Assembly (NCBI RefSeq): GCF_003265705.1
Contig: NW_020312848.1
Location: 55,595,707 to 55,659,706, forward strand
Source: Callorhinus ursinus
Lineage: Eukaryota; Chordata; Mammalia; Carnivora; Otariidae
DNA length: 64,000 nt
Reading direction: 5' to 3'
Shown here in pieces: positions 1 to 11,879 of this stretch. Position 1 is the stretch's first letter; each line of letters opens with the position of its first letter. The notes beneath the pieces were generated by a model, which made no database searches, was not told the origin of the DNA, and worked only from the letters and a program-made list of their open reading frames with translations. The translations under genes were made by a program, and so were the position numbers.

Positions 1-215
1 ACATACGTATATATTTACATATGTATATGTACAAAGGATGAGAATAGCCCAAAATTTTTTGAAAAAGAATAAAGTTAAAGGACTTATATAAACTTATTTC
101 AAGACTTAAAGCTACATTTCTCAAGACAGTGAAGAGTGAAAATATACTATATATGACAACATTCTCATATTGTTACGGATATTTAAAGTATTTTAAATAG
201 CTCTTGATTTTCATT

Positions 216-388
216 TTTGTTTTTAGAGAGGGAGGAAGGGTGAAGGGTAGAGGAAGAGGGAGAGAGAGAATTTTAAGCAGGCTCCATACCCAGCATGAAG
301 CCCAATGTGGGTCTTGATTTCACAACCCTGAGATCACGACTTGAGCCAAGAGTCCGACACTTAACCAACTGAGTCACCCAGGAGACCC
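216..388 (-). mobile_element. CAN-SINE (older copy)
   Basis: Reverse-oriented SINE with a degenerate tail and the tRNA-derived head at the right end (gagtcacccaggagaccc). It is flanked by a perfect 20-bp target-site duplication at 196-215 and 389-408. Confidence 0.9.
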
Positions 389-1084
389 AATAGCTCTTGA
401 TTTTCATTGCAATCAGGAACACTGTGGAGATTGGTAGATTTAAACATTCTTTTTACTTATATAACACAGAAGATTTTCCTCATGTCCTCTTCTTCGATAC
501 ATAACAAAACTTGACGTGTCCACAAGCTTCAGAAAGTAATGTACATTTTAGTGAATATTTCAGACAGAAAATGCACAGCAATTCATTCAAATATTACCTG
601 TTAGTCATATCTCTTTTCCATGCTCTTCAACTGTCAGCAGCTAGCACTTCTCCCAGACTTAGTCCCCCACTCTCCCCAGTCACCTGTCTGCCCCCTCTTC
701 TCCATTCATTCCTCCCAACAGCCCTCCACCTCCCTGCTGGTCTCTTTATTTCAATAATTTTCTCTCTCTCAGCATCCCCCGTACAGAACCATTTTACTCC
801 CACTAACCTTCAATCTTGAACTTGAACATCTCACCTTCTATTTAATACAGCATATTACCTGCATCTTTCACTGACTCATAGTCTGAATTTGGAATGTCTT
901 TCCTTCTTATAAAGAAGTCACAAAGAATGCACAGAGAAGTAAGGAGCTGTCATTTCCTCCCTTCCTCCGCCCCTCTCTCCTTCCCTCCCTCCTCTCCTCA
1001 ATAAGTGATATAATATAAAAGATGTGCTATGTACCTTCGCAGGAGATGAGACATACCTATGTAAGCCTAAAGAATTCTAAATTA

Positions 1085-1272
1085 AGGGCTCCTGGGTGGC
1101 TCAGATGGTTAAGCATCTGCCTTCGGCTCAGGTCATGATCCCAGGGTCCTGGGATCGAGTCCCGCATCGGGCTCCCTGCTCCTTGGGAGCCTGCTTCTCC
1201 CTCTGCTTCTCTCTCTCTCTCTCTCTCCCTCTGTCTCTCATGAATAAATAAATAAAATCTTTAAAAAAAAAA
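1085..1272 (+). mobile_element. CAN-SINE
   Basis: Full-length element with head gctcctgggtggctcag, middle ctccttgggagcctgc and an A-rich tail. The target-site duplication agaattctaaatta is perfect at 1071-1084 and 1273-1286, which indicates a fairly young insertion. Confidence 0.95.
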
Positions 1273-1428
1273 AGAATTCTAAATTAATTTGTATACAAAA
1301 GACATCTAAAGGAGAAAAAAAATATACTACTTAAGGTCTGGTTTCCATTGTGTTATGAAAAATAGCAACTTGTTAATTAACACCTTGTGTTTTAAAGTAT
1401 AATTTTTTTTAAATAAAAATATTGACTG

Positions 1429-1632
1429 GGACACCTGGCAGGTTCAGTCAGTTAAGCATCTGACTCTTGATTTTGGTTTAGGTCATGATCTCAGGGTCAT
1501 GGGATCAAGCCCTGTGTGGGGCTCCCTGCTAAGTTCAGGGAGTTGGCTTGAGATTCTCTTCCTCTGCCCCTCCCCTTGCTCATGCTCTTGCTTTCTCTCT
1601 CTTTCTCTAATAAATAAATAAATCTTTTTAAA
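1429..1632 (+). mobile_element. CAN-SINE (diverged)
   Basis: Head gacacctggcaggttcag and tail aataaataaataaatc. The duplication aaaatattgactg lies at 1416-1428 and 1633-1645. Confidence 0.9.
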
Positions 1633-1995
1633 AAAATATTGACTGAGGATGAGTCCTTGATTAGCAAATCAATTGTATAATTCAAAGATGGATATTCAAT
1701 TTAAGGGCATTTTTCTTATAATCATAGAGAAATGCCTATAATCAGGCCTTGGAGACCTCGGGTCAAACCAACAAATAATTCTAGTTTGCTATAGAAGTAC
1801 CCATAGGCACTAAATAATGAATTTTCTAAAAGCATTATTTAAAATATATCTTATGATATAACTGTCTATAAAAAAACTAAAGCAAATAAAACATAATAAA
1901 TTACAAAATCGATATTAAGGACAGAGGAAACACTAACTATGGGTAAGAAATACTTTGGTGGAATAAATGGATCTAAGAAAGTATTCAAAGGGAAC

Positions 1996-2382
1996 TGTAT
2001 TAGTCTGGTAGGACCACCAGAGCAAAATACCACAGACTGGGTGGCTTACACAGACATGTATTTTCTCCCAGATCTGAAGTCTGAAAGTCAAAGATCAAAG
2101 TCCTGGCAGGGCTGTCCTCTCATGAGGCCTCCTTCCTTGACTTGTGGATGGCTGCCTTCCTACTGTGTCCTCATATGACCTTCTCTCTGTGCACGTGCAT
2201 TCCTGGTGTCTCTTCCTCTTCTTATAAGGACACCAGTCCTATTGGATTAGGGCCCCACCCTTACAACTTCATTTAACCTTTATCAGTCCTTTCAAGGTCC
2301 TATCTCCAAAAATAATCAACTGGAAGGTCAGGGCTTTGACCCAAACTATACAGTTTGGGAGAACACAATTCAGTCCGTGACA
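1996..2382 (-). mobile_element. MaLR solo LTR (MLT1/MST-like)
   Basis: About 387 bp starting TG and ending CA. Read in reverse it has the landmarks of the non-autonomous ERVL-MaLR LTRs: a start near tgtcacggactgaattgtgt, the ttataagaagaggaagagac block, and gccacccagtctgtggtattttg near its 3' end. It has no coding capacity. Subfamily assignment is from memory. Confidence 0.75.
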
Positions 2383-2724
2383 TGAATAATGCGCATAAAG
2401 ATTATGGTAAAAATGACACTGGTGAATGTATTTTATTAAGTATATTATTGTTTTTTTATGACAGAGAAACACACTGCAATACTCTAACATCATGGCAATT
2501 TCCTTGACCATCTGTATTTGCAGAAAATCAAAAAGACATTCCAGAGGAGGGAGTAAAATAAGCAAAGGCACAGAGATGGGAGCAGGAAAAACAAGCCTAA
2601 GAAAGGCAAAAAGCCCCTTCTAGGGAGATTTAAGGCAGAATGGACAAGGACAGAGTAACAAAAAGCAGCAAGAAAGGATTCTATTTTAAAATTCAATATC
2701 AATTAAAAGCAGAAATTTCAGTTA

Positions 2725-2820
2725 AAATATCAAAACTTTGCCACTCACTAGTTTTGTGGCGTTGGGCAGTAATTTCATCTTCCCTGGCCTCAGATATTGG
2801 GAAAATTTCTAGGTGTTTAC
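2725..2820 (+). repeat. Possible MIR fragment
   Basis: Contains a short MIR-core-like match: tagttttgtggcgttgggcagtaatttc, then cctcagatattgggaaaa in the position of the MIR 'cctcagtttcctcatctgtaaaa' block. Confidence 0.4.
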
Positions 2821-2886
2821 CATTCTAAGATTTTATTACTTATTCCACTATATCTATGCTTATGTTCATATATTATTTTTATTTCA

Positions 2887-3059
2887 TTTTTTTAAAGATT
2901 TTATTTATTTACTTGAGAGAGAGAGGAAGAGGGAGAGAGAATCTGAAGCATACTCTGCACTGAGCACAGAGCCCAGCTCGGGGCTCAATCCCACACCCTG
3001 AGATCATGAACCGAAACCAAGAGTCAGATGCTCAAATGACTGAGCCACCCAGGCGTTCC
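2887..3059 (-). mobile_element. CAN-SINE
   Basis: Reverse SINE with aaagattttatttattt at the left and gactgagccacccaggcg at the right. The perfect duplication tattatttttatttca lies at 2871-2886 and 3060-3075. Confidence 0.93.
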
Positions 3060-3404
3060 TATTATTTTTATTTCACAGAATAATTGCTTTAAGTTGCAAT
3101 AGACACTTAAGTTACCACAGACTACAAGAGACTGGACTTGTTTCTAAGATAAGGAAGAATGATGATACCAAAATAATTCAAAGATACTTTCACTTTGAAC
3201 TAGAAACAAGCACTAATAGCATATACAAGATCAAGGATACAAATTAGCAAATGAATGCAATTACTCTCTTGCTATAGTTACATATTTTTGTATTCTGTTT
3301 CTTGCAATAAACAAGCTTAAAGCAGGACTTTAAGGACACAGGACTGTTCAAAATGTGTCCACTCTTCAGCCAAATAGAATTAATTTCCTTTCTGTTCTAG
3401 TGAT

Positions 3405-4320
3405 GACACATTTTTAATCAACTTTATTGAGGTATAATTTACATATGTAAAACACACCCATTTTAGGTATACATTTTAATGAGTTTTTACAAGTATATAT
3501 ACCATATAACCACTGCAGTCAGAATATAGTACACGTCCATGCCGCCTAGTGTCCCTCCTAAGTCAGTAAACACTCTTGCCCCATGTGCCTTGTTCCCTGG
3601 TAACCATTGATCTTCATTCTGTCACACTAAATAAATGTTGTCTTCTCTGTAGTTTCATATAAATGGAATCATACAGTATATACTCTGTGGAATCTGGTTC
3701 CTTGTACTCACTGTAATAGTTTTGAGTTTCGTCCATATTGCTGCATGTACCAGTATTTCGTTCCTTTTTATTGGTAAGTAACATTCTATGTTATAAATAT
3801 ACCATCATTTGTGTATCCATCACCTCTTGATGGACACCTGGGTTATTTTCATTTTCTGGCTGCTATAAATAAAGTTGCAGTGAAGATTCATGTATAAGTC
3901 TATGTGAACTTAACTTTTCATTTCTCCTAGGTAAAAACAGGGGGGTGGGATTTTTAAATCGCATTGTAGGTTTACGTTTAATTTTATTTTTAAAGATTTA
4001 CTTATTTATTTGGGGGGGGACATGCCATGGGGGAGGGGCAGAGGGAAAAGGAAAGGAGAATACTTCCCACTGTGTGTGGAACTGGGTCGGGGTCTCAATC
4101 TCATGACCCAGAAATCATGACCTGAACTGAAATCAAGAGTCAGACGCTTAACCGACTGAGTCATCCAGGTGCCCTGGTATATGTTTATATTTAATTTTAA
4201 AAGAAACTCTCAAACTATACCATTTATACTGTCAAAATCAATGTATGGTAGTTCTAATTATTCTACATCCTGGCCAGTACTTGGTATGGTCAGTCTTATT
4301 AAAATTAGACTGTCTGGGAG
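3405..4320 (+). mobile_element. Ancient L1 (L1M-type) fragment, interrupted
   Basis: Matches the familiar ancient-L1 block: tttattgaggtataatttacata at the start, then tttcatataaatggaatcatacag, the 'gatggacacctgggtt' segment, and 'aagaaactctcaaactat'. It is interrupted by the reverse SINE at 3984-4174. No intact frame. Confidence 0.75.
3984..4174 (-). mobile_element. CAN-SINE nested in L1
   Basis: Reverse element ending gactgagtcatccaggtgccc. L1 sequence continues on both sides, so this insertion is younger than the L1. The flanking duplications are only roughly matched (tttaatttta). Confidence 0.88.
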
Positions 4321-4324
4321 GGGG

Positions 4325-4526
4325 GTGGCACCTGAGTGGCTTTAGTCTGTTAAGTGTCTGCCTTCAGCTCAGGTCATGATCACCGGATCCTGGGATGGAG
4401 CCCCACATCGGGCTCCCTGCTAGGCGTGGAGCCTGCTTCTCCCTCCCCCTCTCCCACTCCCCCCTGTTTGTGTTCCCTCTCTCGCAGTCTCTCTCTGTCA
4501 AAATAAATAAATAAAATCATAAAAAA
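4325..4526 (+). mobile_element. CAN-SINE
   Basis: Head ggcacctgagtggctttag, middle gcttctccctccccctctcc and tail aataaataaataaaatc. It sits between two ancient L1 blocks. Confidence 0.92.
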
Positions 4527-5640
4527 TGTCGTTCCACTGTCCGCATATGAGAAATCTGCTGTAATTTTTATCTTTATTTCTCTGTAAATAATGTGCCTTT
4601 TTCATTTCCTTTAAAATATTCTTTTTCAGTGGTTTTCACAAACTTGATTATGGTATACTTTATGCATCTGTGTTAGCACGTGTGTTCACCCTACTTTGGG
4701 TCCATTGTGCTTTAGAGATCTGTGGGTTTATAACTTTCATCAAACTCTGAAAATTTGGGGCCATCATTTCTTTTTTTCGTATATAGTATTTTTATTCCTA
4801 TAAATTCTATTTGGTCTTTTTTAATAGTCTACATTTATCTCCCTACTATGTTCATGTTTTTAACATCTTTGGCTGCTAATTCAAACAACTCTGTTATTTC
4901 TGCGCTTTTTCTATTGACTAATTTATTTCCTGGTTATGGGTCACATTTTCCTTCTTCTTGGCTTGTTTATTAATTTTTTGTTGGATGCTGGGTGTTGTGA
5001 ATGTTATGTTCTTAAGTGTTTTTGATGTTGTTTGCTTCCCTTTTAGAGTTAAATAACTTGCAGATCCATTTTTATCACTTTGAAGCCTATTTTTACATTT
5101 TGCTAGGGTGGGTCTACAATAGCCTTCACTCCAATGTTAGTTCACTCCTACTTCTGAGTCAGGACTCCTGCGGTCTCCATCAAATTTCCCAGATGACCAA
5201 CCAAGAATCTCCATTGTGGATGGTCAGAGCTCAAATATCTTCCTGCCCTTTGTGACCTTTGGGAATATTTGCATTTACAGTTCCATGGTGATTCTTTGTC
5301 CATCTTTGTGAAGTTTTATTCTACACACGGGCAGCCCAGTACCAAACAAAGACTAGAGAGACCCCATGCAGATTTATGGAGCTCCTTTTATATAGAGTAT
5401 CCCCCTTTCCAAAACTCCACCCTTTAACTTCCAGCTGCCTTAGTCTCCTCAGACTTGGATCTTCATCTTCTCAAATCAATTGGCCTCGAGAATTTGTTGG
5501 GGTTTTCCCCACAAGTGCCCAGGGTTAGAAACTGACTCTCAACAGAAAGCCAGGAAGATTGCAGGGTTCATAGTTACTTTCTTTCTCACGAGGATCACAA
5601 TCTCATGCTGCTTATTCTCCAATCACTAAAAACATCTGTT
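4527..5640 (+). mobile_element. Ancient L1 3' UTR (L1ME-type)
   Basis: Recognised by ancient-L1 3' landmarks: tatttggtcttttttaatag, 'ggctgctaattcaaacaactctg', 'ttattaattttttgttggatgctgggtgttgtgaatg' (near 4,970-5,000) and 'tgctagggtgggtctacaatag'. The right boundary is uncertain. Confidence 0.65.
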
Positions 5641-6140
5641 TCATTATTTTGTTCAGTTGTCTAATTGTTTACCATGGGAAATTAAAGCTGGTCTTTGACA
5701 CTGTTTTTTAACAGATTGCTGGTACAGGATTTATTCCTGGGTGGGACTATACAGTGAGTATAGCCTCAGACTAAGAGGAGTTTATATGGCAACTTCTTTC
5801 AGAAATTGCTACCTGAAGAAATGTGTTGTAATTGCAATTTGAATGTTTCAACAAAGACATTCACTGTCATGTTACAACTGGTTGTGGACAGTCACCTTTG
5901 ACTAAGGTCAAAAGTCCCAAACATCCTAGGCAACAAATAGAACCATTTAAAATTAATTTAATTAATTTAAAAGTCATTTTATAATAAATTTATTATTCTA
6001 AAGAAATTCATAATGTGTAGGTTTTATATACACACACATATAAAGTTCTTATTAATATAAACAAATTATCACTTTGTTTCCTCAGTGTGTATCTATACAT
6101 ATATACATACCCAAATTGAAAGCTAACCTATTCAAAGTGT
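5640..6140. other. Unassigned intergenic sequence
   Basis: AT-rich; I see no gene and no repeat family I can name. Confidence 0.6.
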
Positions 6141-6152
6141 TCTCCAATTATT

Positions 6153-6350
6153 CCTTTTTTTTTAAGATTTTATTTATTTATTTATCAGAGAGAGAGCACA
6201 AGCAGGGGGAGTGGCAAGCAGAGCAGGCAGAGGGAGAAGCAGACCCCCTGCTGAGCAAGGAGCCCGCTGCGGGACTCCATCACACTACCCTGGGATCATG
6301 ACCTGAGCCGAAGGCAGATGCTTAACCGACTGAGCCACCCAGGCATCCCT
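6153..6350 (-). mobile_element. CAN-SINE
   Basis: Reverse element with tttaagattttatttattta at the left and gactgagccacccaggcat at the right. A short duplication around caattatt flanks it. Confidence 0.93.
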
Positions 6351-6408
6351 CCCCAATTATTTCTAATGCTCCCAAATGGTTGCCACTAATATTTTAAAGA
6401 ACAATCTT

Positions 6409-6606
6409 TTTTTTTTTTTAAGATTCTATTTATTTATTTGACAGAGAGAGACACAGCGAGAGAGGGAACACAAGCAGGGGGAGTGGGAGAGGGAGAAGCA
6501 GGCTTCCTGCTGAGCAGGGAGCCCGATACAGGGCTCAATCCCAGGACCCTGGGATCATGACCTGAGCCGAAGGCAGACGCTTAATGACTGAGCCACCCAG
6601 GCACCG
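6409..6606 (-). mobile_element. CAN-SINE
   Basis: Reverse element, a second copy in the same orientation just 58 bp after the previous one. Its right end is gactgagccacccaggcacc, and a short aagaa-type duplication flanks it. Confidence 0.93.
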
Positions 6607-6739
6607 CAAGAATAGTTTTCTTTAGCTATAGTCACCTAATGGCATCCAATATCCTCTCCCCCACCCATTTCATTGAGTCTCACTGAAGACACCTATAATT
6701 GTCCCCACTGATGGTACCCACCAACCAAAAATCATGTCA

Positions 6740-6860
6740 TAGTTGAGAAGTGGAACACTTACTATGCATCAGGTTCTATTCTAGTCACTGGGGACGGGAC
6801 GTTGAACAAAACAGAGAAAAATCCCTGCCCTTGTGGAGCTTGAATTCTGTGCGGCACTCA
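6740..6860 (-). repeat. L2 3'-end fragment
   Basis: The reverse L2 tail is visible: cacttactatgcatcaggttctattctag, then ccctgcccttgtggagcttg (L2: 'tgccctcaaggagctcac'). Confidence 0.55.
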
Positions 6861-6909
6861 CAAAACTAGAGTATTTGAGCAGAGACTCAAACACAGCTCT
6901 CCTCATAAC

Positions 6910-7010
6910 ACCATGGATAGCTCTCCAAAATATGTTGAGCAAAAGAAGCCATACAAAAAGAGTACACGCTAATAGGATTCCCTTTATTTAAGGTTCAAGA
7001 ATCGGCCAAA

Positions 7011-7045
<35 letters not shown>

Positions 7046-7290
7046 GCCAAACTAATCTATGGTGATAGAAAATGGAACTGTCATTTCCTCAGCAGAGGGG
7101 GGACTGAATACAGATTAACTGAAAAAGGGCACGGGGGAACATTCTAGAATAATAGCAAATGTTCTTAATCTTGATTAGGGTAATGGTTACCCAAGTGTAC
7201 ACATATGTCAGGATCCATCAAACTCCACACTTGAGATCTGTGCATCTTATCACATGTAATTATAACTCAAAAAAAGAATAAATGATTTTG
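6910..7290 (+). mobile_element. Ancient L1 3' end, interrupted by poly(A)
   Basis: Ancient L1 3'-terminal sequence: aactaatctatggtgatagaa, then 'gggtaatggttacccaagtgtacacatatgtc' and a final 'catgtaattataactcaaaaaaa'. A poly(A) tract with duplicated flanks interrupts it at 7013-7040. Confidence 0.65.
7000..7053 (+). mobile_element. Poly(A)-only retro-insertion with target-site duplication
   Basis: The 13-mers aatcggccaaact (7000-7012) and aatcagccaaact (7041-7053) flank 28 A residues and nothing else. The L1 sequence on both sides reads through if one copy and the A run are removed. Confidence 0.7.
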
Positions 7291-7346
7291 CAGACTCCTA
7301 CTTTCACAACCACACTTTCTCTTCATTTATTAAGAGCTTCAACAGC

Positions 7347-7533
7347 GGGGCGCCTGGGTGGCTCAGTTGGTTAAGCGACTGCCTTCGGCTCAGGTCATGA
7401 TCCTGGAGTCCCGGGATCGAGTCCCGCATCGGGCTCCCTGCTCAGCAGGGAGTCTGCTTCTCCCTCTGACCCTCTTCCCTCTCGTGCTCTCTATCTCCCA
7501 TTCTCTCCCCCTCTCTCACAAAAAAAAAAAAAA

Positions 7534-7575
<42 letters not shown>
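7347..7575 (+). mobile_element. CAN-SINE (young, 'gactgcc' subfamily)
   Basis: Head ggggcgcctgggtggctcag and diagnostic ctcagcagggagtctgc and ccctctgaccctcttcc. The long double A tail is interrupted by ttt. The perfect 16-bp duplication taagagcttcaacagc lies at 7331-7346 and 7576-7591. Confidence 0.96.
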
Positions 7576-7699
7576 TAAGAGCTTCAACAGCTTCTTATCT
7601 ATTTTTTTTTCCTCCTTGGCAGATAAGACAGAAGTAAAACAGAATCCTAGAAATTCAGCCTCCCTTCTAGCAATGGTTAACTGGCCTACATTCTCCCTC

Positions 7700-9108
7700 T
7701 AGAAGGCAGATAATTTCATTTTTGTTGATCATCTTGCAACAGTGAGCTTTAAGCCACCCATGCCCTTCACTACATTTTTCTTTTGCCCCTAATCATTTTC
7801 TCAAGCTTCGTTTTGTTTTTGTCTCTAGCCTTTCTAACACTTATTTCATTTCTCTTTAATTATGCCTTTTTTTGTTCCATTTAATGCAGACATGTTTGCT
7901 TAGTAACATAGTTCAATGTGCAATGAACATTGGTTTATTTAGGTTTCTTCTCTTTTCCACTCCAACTAGGACATTTCATTGTCTAGCTATTCCTACGCAA
8001 TTAGTCATACTTAGCTTCTTCCTGTAAACTGCCTTCCAAGTAAACAGTTGCTTTGTCTTTATGATCCCAAGATGTGTGTTAAGGTACCCCCCTACTTCCA
8101 GGTTACAAGCCTAGTTTGAAATAAGACCGGAAAGGTATTTCCCTCAATATGTACATTCTCTTCTGAAAAGTGAAAAATTTAGGAGATACTCTGCTTTTAA
8201 CAGACTCTTAAACCAATTGTCCAAACAGTTAATGCTCCTGCTTCTCAACTATATCTTGCCTCAATGCCACAATTATTTACTTCTTCCCACTGGACAAGAG
8301 GGCTAGAATATATATCTTTACAAATACACAATTTGTTTCTCTTTCCTTCTATGGAGAGAGACTATGCCAGTATTCACATAATTGAAGAGACTTCTTAACA
8401 CTCAGTTTCTTTTACTTCTCTTAAATCATTTTCTTATAAAGAAAACGTTAGAAAGTAACATATATTTATTCAAGAGCAAATAAACTTATCATATAATCAC
8501 TGACCCTATTTAAAGGATATCTACAGAAATCATGTTTCCATACTTTTTATTTCTTTTAAAATTAACTATTTGTAAATGTTTAAATGCTAGAGTAGTGTTA
8601 AAAGTCTATGGAATTATACAAGTTCTGAATCAAACAAGTTAAATATAGTTTTGAATTATATAGTTTTGACACTATGGCATAAAACTTGGAAGTAATATAG
8701 AAATAGGATCTGTTTCTAAACACTTTGAAAAAAAACCTACTTTTAAAATTAAAATTACCAATATTCAGAATTGTACTTATATACATATATAATATATATG
8801 CATATATATACACAAATATACATACATATACATAAATAATTTCTTAACTGTGTCACTAATGTTTGAAAAGATGGAGAGGAAAAATCCATTTTAAGAAAGA
8901 AATTTTGCTATTCAGTGATAATAGCAGAGTCCCCAGAGAATGAAACAAAACGGTTCATTTCCTTTTCTGTCCATCCTCTTATCAGTTCATACTATGTCTG
9001 CCTTAAAAGTTTTTATTGCCCCTGTAACTTCCCAGGGTCCTGGCTCCCAGATAAGAAATGTGTATACGTTGTGTGGAGGACAGTAGCTTTAGGACCTGTA
9101 GATGCCTT
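7700..9108. other. Unassigned intergenic sequence
   Basis: AT-rich sequence with an imperfect TA/CA-type stretch at about 8,770-8,840. No gene or named repeat recognised. Confidence 0.6.
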
Positions 9109-9690
9109 GTCTTAGTCAGTTTGGGCTACCATAACAAAACACCACAGACTGGGGAGACTTAACAAGAGACATTTATTTCCTCACAGTTTTAGAGGCTGGG
9201 AAGCCCAAGAACAGAGTTCTAGCATGGTCAAGTTCATGATAAAGTCACTCTTCTTGGCTTACTGAGAGCTGCCTTCTCACTGTACCCTCACGTAGCAAAG
9301 GTGTCTTTTCTTGGAGTTTCTTCCTCTTTTTATTAGGGCACTAATCCCATCATGGGGACTCCACCCTCATGACCTCATCTAAATTCAATTAAATACCAAA
9401 GGCCCTATCTCCTAATACCATCACATTGGAGGTTAGGGCTTCAACGGAAAACACAAAGATTCAGTACACCAGGGGCGCCTGGGTGGCTCAGTTGGTTAAG
9501 CGACTGCCTTCGGCTCAGGTCATGATCCTGGAGTCCCGGAATCGAGTCCCACATCGGGCTCCCTGCTCAGCAGGGAGTCTGCTTCTCCCTCTGACCCTCT
9601 TCCGTCTCATGCTCTCCGTCTCTCATTCTCTCTCTCTCAAATAAATAAATAAAATCTTTAAAAAAAAAAATTCAGTACACCATACCCCTC
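9109..9690 (-). mobile_element. MaLR LTR (MLT1A-like) split by a SINE
   Basis: Reverse LTR beginning tgtcttagtcagtttgggct. It has the aaaacaccacagactggg block, 'agggcactaatcccatcatgggg' and 'ctcctaataccatcacattgg', then the terminus. The SINE at 9472-9669 interrupts it near its end, and the LTR resumes at about 9,670. Confidence 0.8.
9472..9669 (+). mobile_element. CAN-SINE (young, 'gactgcc' subfamily), inside LTR
   Basis: Nearly the same sequence as the copy at 7347. The perfect duplication attcagtacacca lies at 9459-9471 and 9670-9682. Confidence 0.96.
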
Positions 9691-10640
9691 AATTCTTTTA
9701 GAAATCAACAAGCAATTGAGCCACAAGACATAACCTTCTCTTGCCCTGACAACCTCTTACAGCACTACTGTATTGTTTTTCTCAGCCTGCTGGCTATTCT
9801 CCACGTGCTCTTCAAATATGCTCTCTATTCTCCCCTACCCTGGCCTGTGTCCCAGAGAGCTGGCCTTATGGACTGCATCTACGGTGCCCCTAACTTTTGT
9901 CTTCTAGCTTGGTTTTGGCCAGTTGGAGGCACCTGCAGAAGATCAAAGGGTGGAGGAGAATGAACCTGGGTTTTATTCACCGAAAACCCACCAATAGCTG
10001 TATTTGTCTTCCAAAGTCCACACTATCAGGATGCCTTCTGGGTTCTGGTCACTAATCCTTTCTCCCACCCTTCAGGGCTGTTTGGCAACAGCGCCCACTG
10101 TTGGTAGTGGCTCCCCTTACCCACCTCATACCTTTGAAAATAGTCTCTTATTACACTCTCCTTAATGACCCTGCCTATTTCCTCATAGGATCCTGAATGC
10201 ACACAGATTTCCTGTCTCCTTTCTCCATTTTATCAAAGATCCCCTCCTATTAGCTTAATTTTTCATGAGCTTGGATCTCAGAGGGAGCAGGGTAAGTGCC
10301 AAACCACAAGAAGTTCAAAGGCAGGGAAAACCCATTCTGCAACACGAAGAAGTTGTATGAGTGATAAATCCAAATCACACTATAAACAGAAACCTATATA
10401 TGGATGGACATTGTCAAGAGTTAAAAATTGACCATATTTGGCTTGAAAAGATGAAAATCTTACCCTCAGTTAAAGCTCTACTTCTCACTGCCAAATCAAA
10501 CATTGCAATGTACTTACCAACTTGTAACACTCTTATAATATTGAATGTAACCATTTTTCTAAAATTTTACCTACTATAATTTAGACATAACTAGTTTTTT
10601 CTTTTAACATGAAAGTATTTTTAAATTCTTTCAATATATT
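9691..10640. other. Unassigned intergenic sequence, partly ancient repeat-like
   Basis: 9,830-10,180 has the look of an old dispersed repeat (phrases such as gactgcatctacggtgccccta and a block ending tttgaaaatagtctcttattacactctcc), but I cannot assign a family. The rest is unremarkable. Confidence 0.4.
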
Positions 10641-10660
10641 GATCAAAAACCAAACAAATA

Positions 10661-10835
10661 GGGGCACCTGGGTGGCTTAGTCATTAAGCGTCTGCCTTTC
10701 CACTCAGGGATCCAGCCCCGCTTAGGGCTCCCTGCTCAGTGGGAAGCCTGCTTCTCCCTCTCCCACTCCCACTGCTTGTGTTCCCTCTCTCACTGTGTCT
10801 GTCAAATAAATAAATAAAATCTTTAAAAAAAAAAA
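10661..10835 (+). mobile_element. CAN-SINE
   Basis: Head ggggcacctgggtggcttag, internally shortened after tctgcc, with tail aataaataaataaaatc. The duplication caaacaaata lies at 10651-10660 and 10836-10845. Confidence 0.94.
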
Positions 10836-11426
10836 CAAACAAATAAATCCTAAAAAACGATGATAATCACTCTGAGGGGAAAGATCAAAGACCTTCTCTG
10901 AAGGTCTTGAAAAGCAGGCTTGGTTCACATCTTACTGGAATCATTCAGGAGCATCTTCGGGGATGAATTCCAGAAGCAGAATGGGCTCAAAATGTGGACA
11001 GCTGCTGTTCATTTGCTTTCCCACCCTCCCCCAACACCAGATTTTTCAGATAAAATCAGAATCAAAATTAATGTAATGGATAGAATCAGAAGGGAAAGTA
11101 AGTTACAAAAGCAAAGCCTCTAACAATTGGAAAATATCCTTCCTTGATCCATAGCAATGTTCTTCACTTCATTATTTTTTTTGTCCAATATTTCCTGAAA
11201 ATTTTTGAAAAACGTACGTACCCCTTTGTAAATTTCTAGGTTGATATAGAAAACGTCTTCTCTACCACAGTTTAAATAACTCCAAAGAATGTAATTTCCA
11301 GAATATTATAAACACTAACATTACTGTTTTAAATATAGCCAATGGAATAGAAATATCACATCAATTTGATACCATCATCAGCTGTTTTATTAATGTATGA
11401 GCAAATACATGACAAGCTTCTCTATT

Positions 11427-11605
11427 TTTTTTTTAAGATTTTATTTATTTATTTGACTGAGACAGAGATAGCGAGAGCAGGAACACAAGCAGGGGGAGTG
11501 GGAGAGGGAGAAGCAGGCCTCCCGCGGAGCAGGGAGCCCAATGTGGGACTCGATCCCAGGACCCTGAGACCATGACCTGAGCCGAAGGCAGACGCTTAAC
11601 AACTG
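11427..11605 (-). mobile_element. CAN-SINE, lacking the tRNA-derived tip
   Basis: Reverse element that stops at cgcttaacaactg; the expected agccacccaggcgcccc head is missing. It is therefore 5'-truncated or deleted at its right edge and has lost part of its internal promoter. Confidence 0.9.
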
Positions 11606-11737
11606 CTCTTTAATTGTCAAAAATTTGGCTTGGTCCTTTATCTTCTTGAAACAATTATTCCATGGGACTTCCACTATAATATCTACAGAATATGATTTTG
11701 AGGTAATACATTTTTTATACTGTCTATGAACCACAAA

Positions 11738-11868
11738 GCCTTCACCAAACATTGAATCTGCTGGTACCATGATCCTGGACTTCTCAGCCTCCAGCACTGT
11801 GAGAAATAAACGTTTATTTTTATAAGCCACCCAGTCTATGGTATTTTGTTATAGCATCCCAAATGAGA
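11738..11868 (+). mobile_element. MaLR LTR 3' fragment (MLT1/MST-like)
   Basis: Characteristic LTR 3' part in forward orientation: 'gatcctggacttctcagcctccagcactgtgagaaataaa' and 'taagccacccagtctatggtattttgttatagca'. The 5' part of the LTR is not recognisable. Confidence 0.75.
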
Positions 11869-11879
11869 TACCACTTACC

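Noticed and set aside
7358..7702. 114-codon frame with poly-Lys
   Set aside because: It is SINE sequence plus its A tail (AAA codons).
9830..10180. Possible gene-like or LTR-like block
   Set aside because: It reads like an old dispersed repeat but I cannot name the family, so no element call was made.
11441..11830. 129-codon - strand frame
   Set aside because: It runs through a SINE and an LTR fragment read backwards; no independent coding signal.
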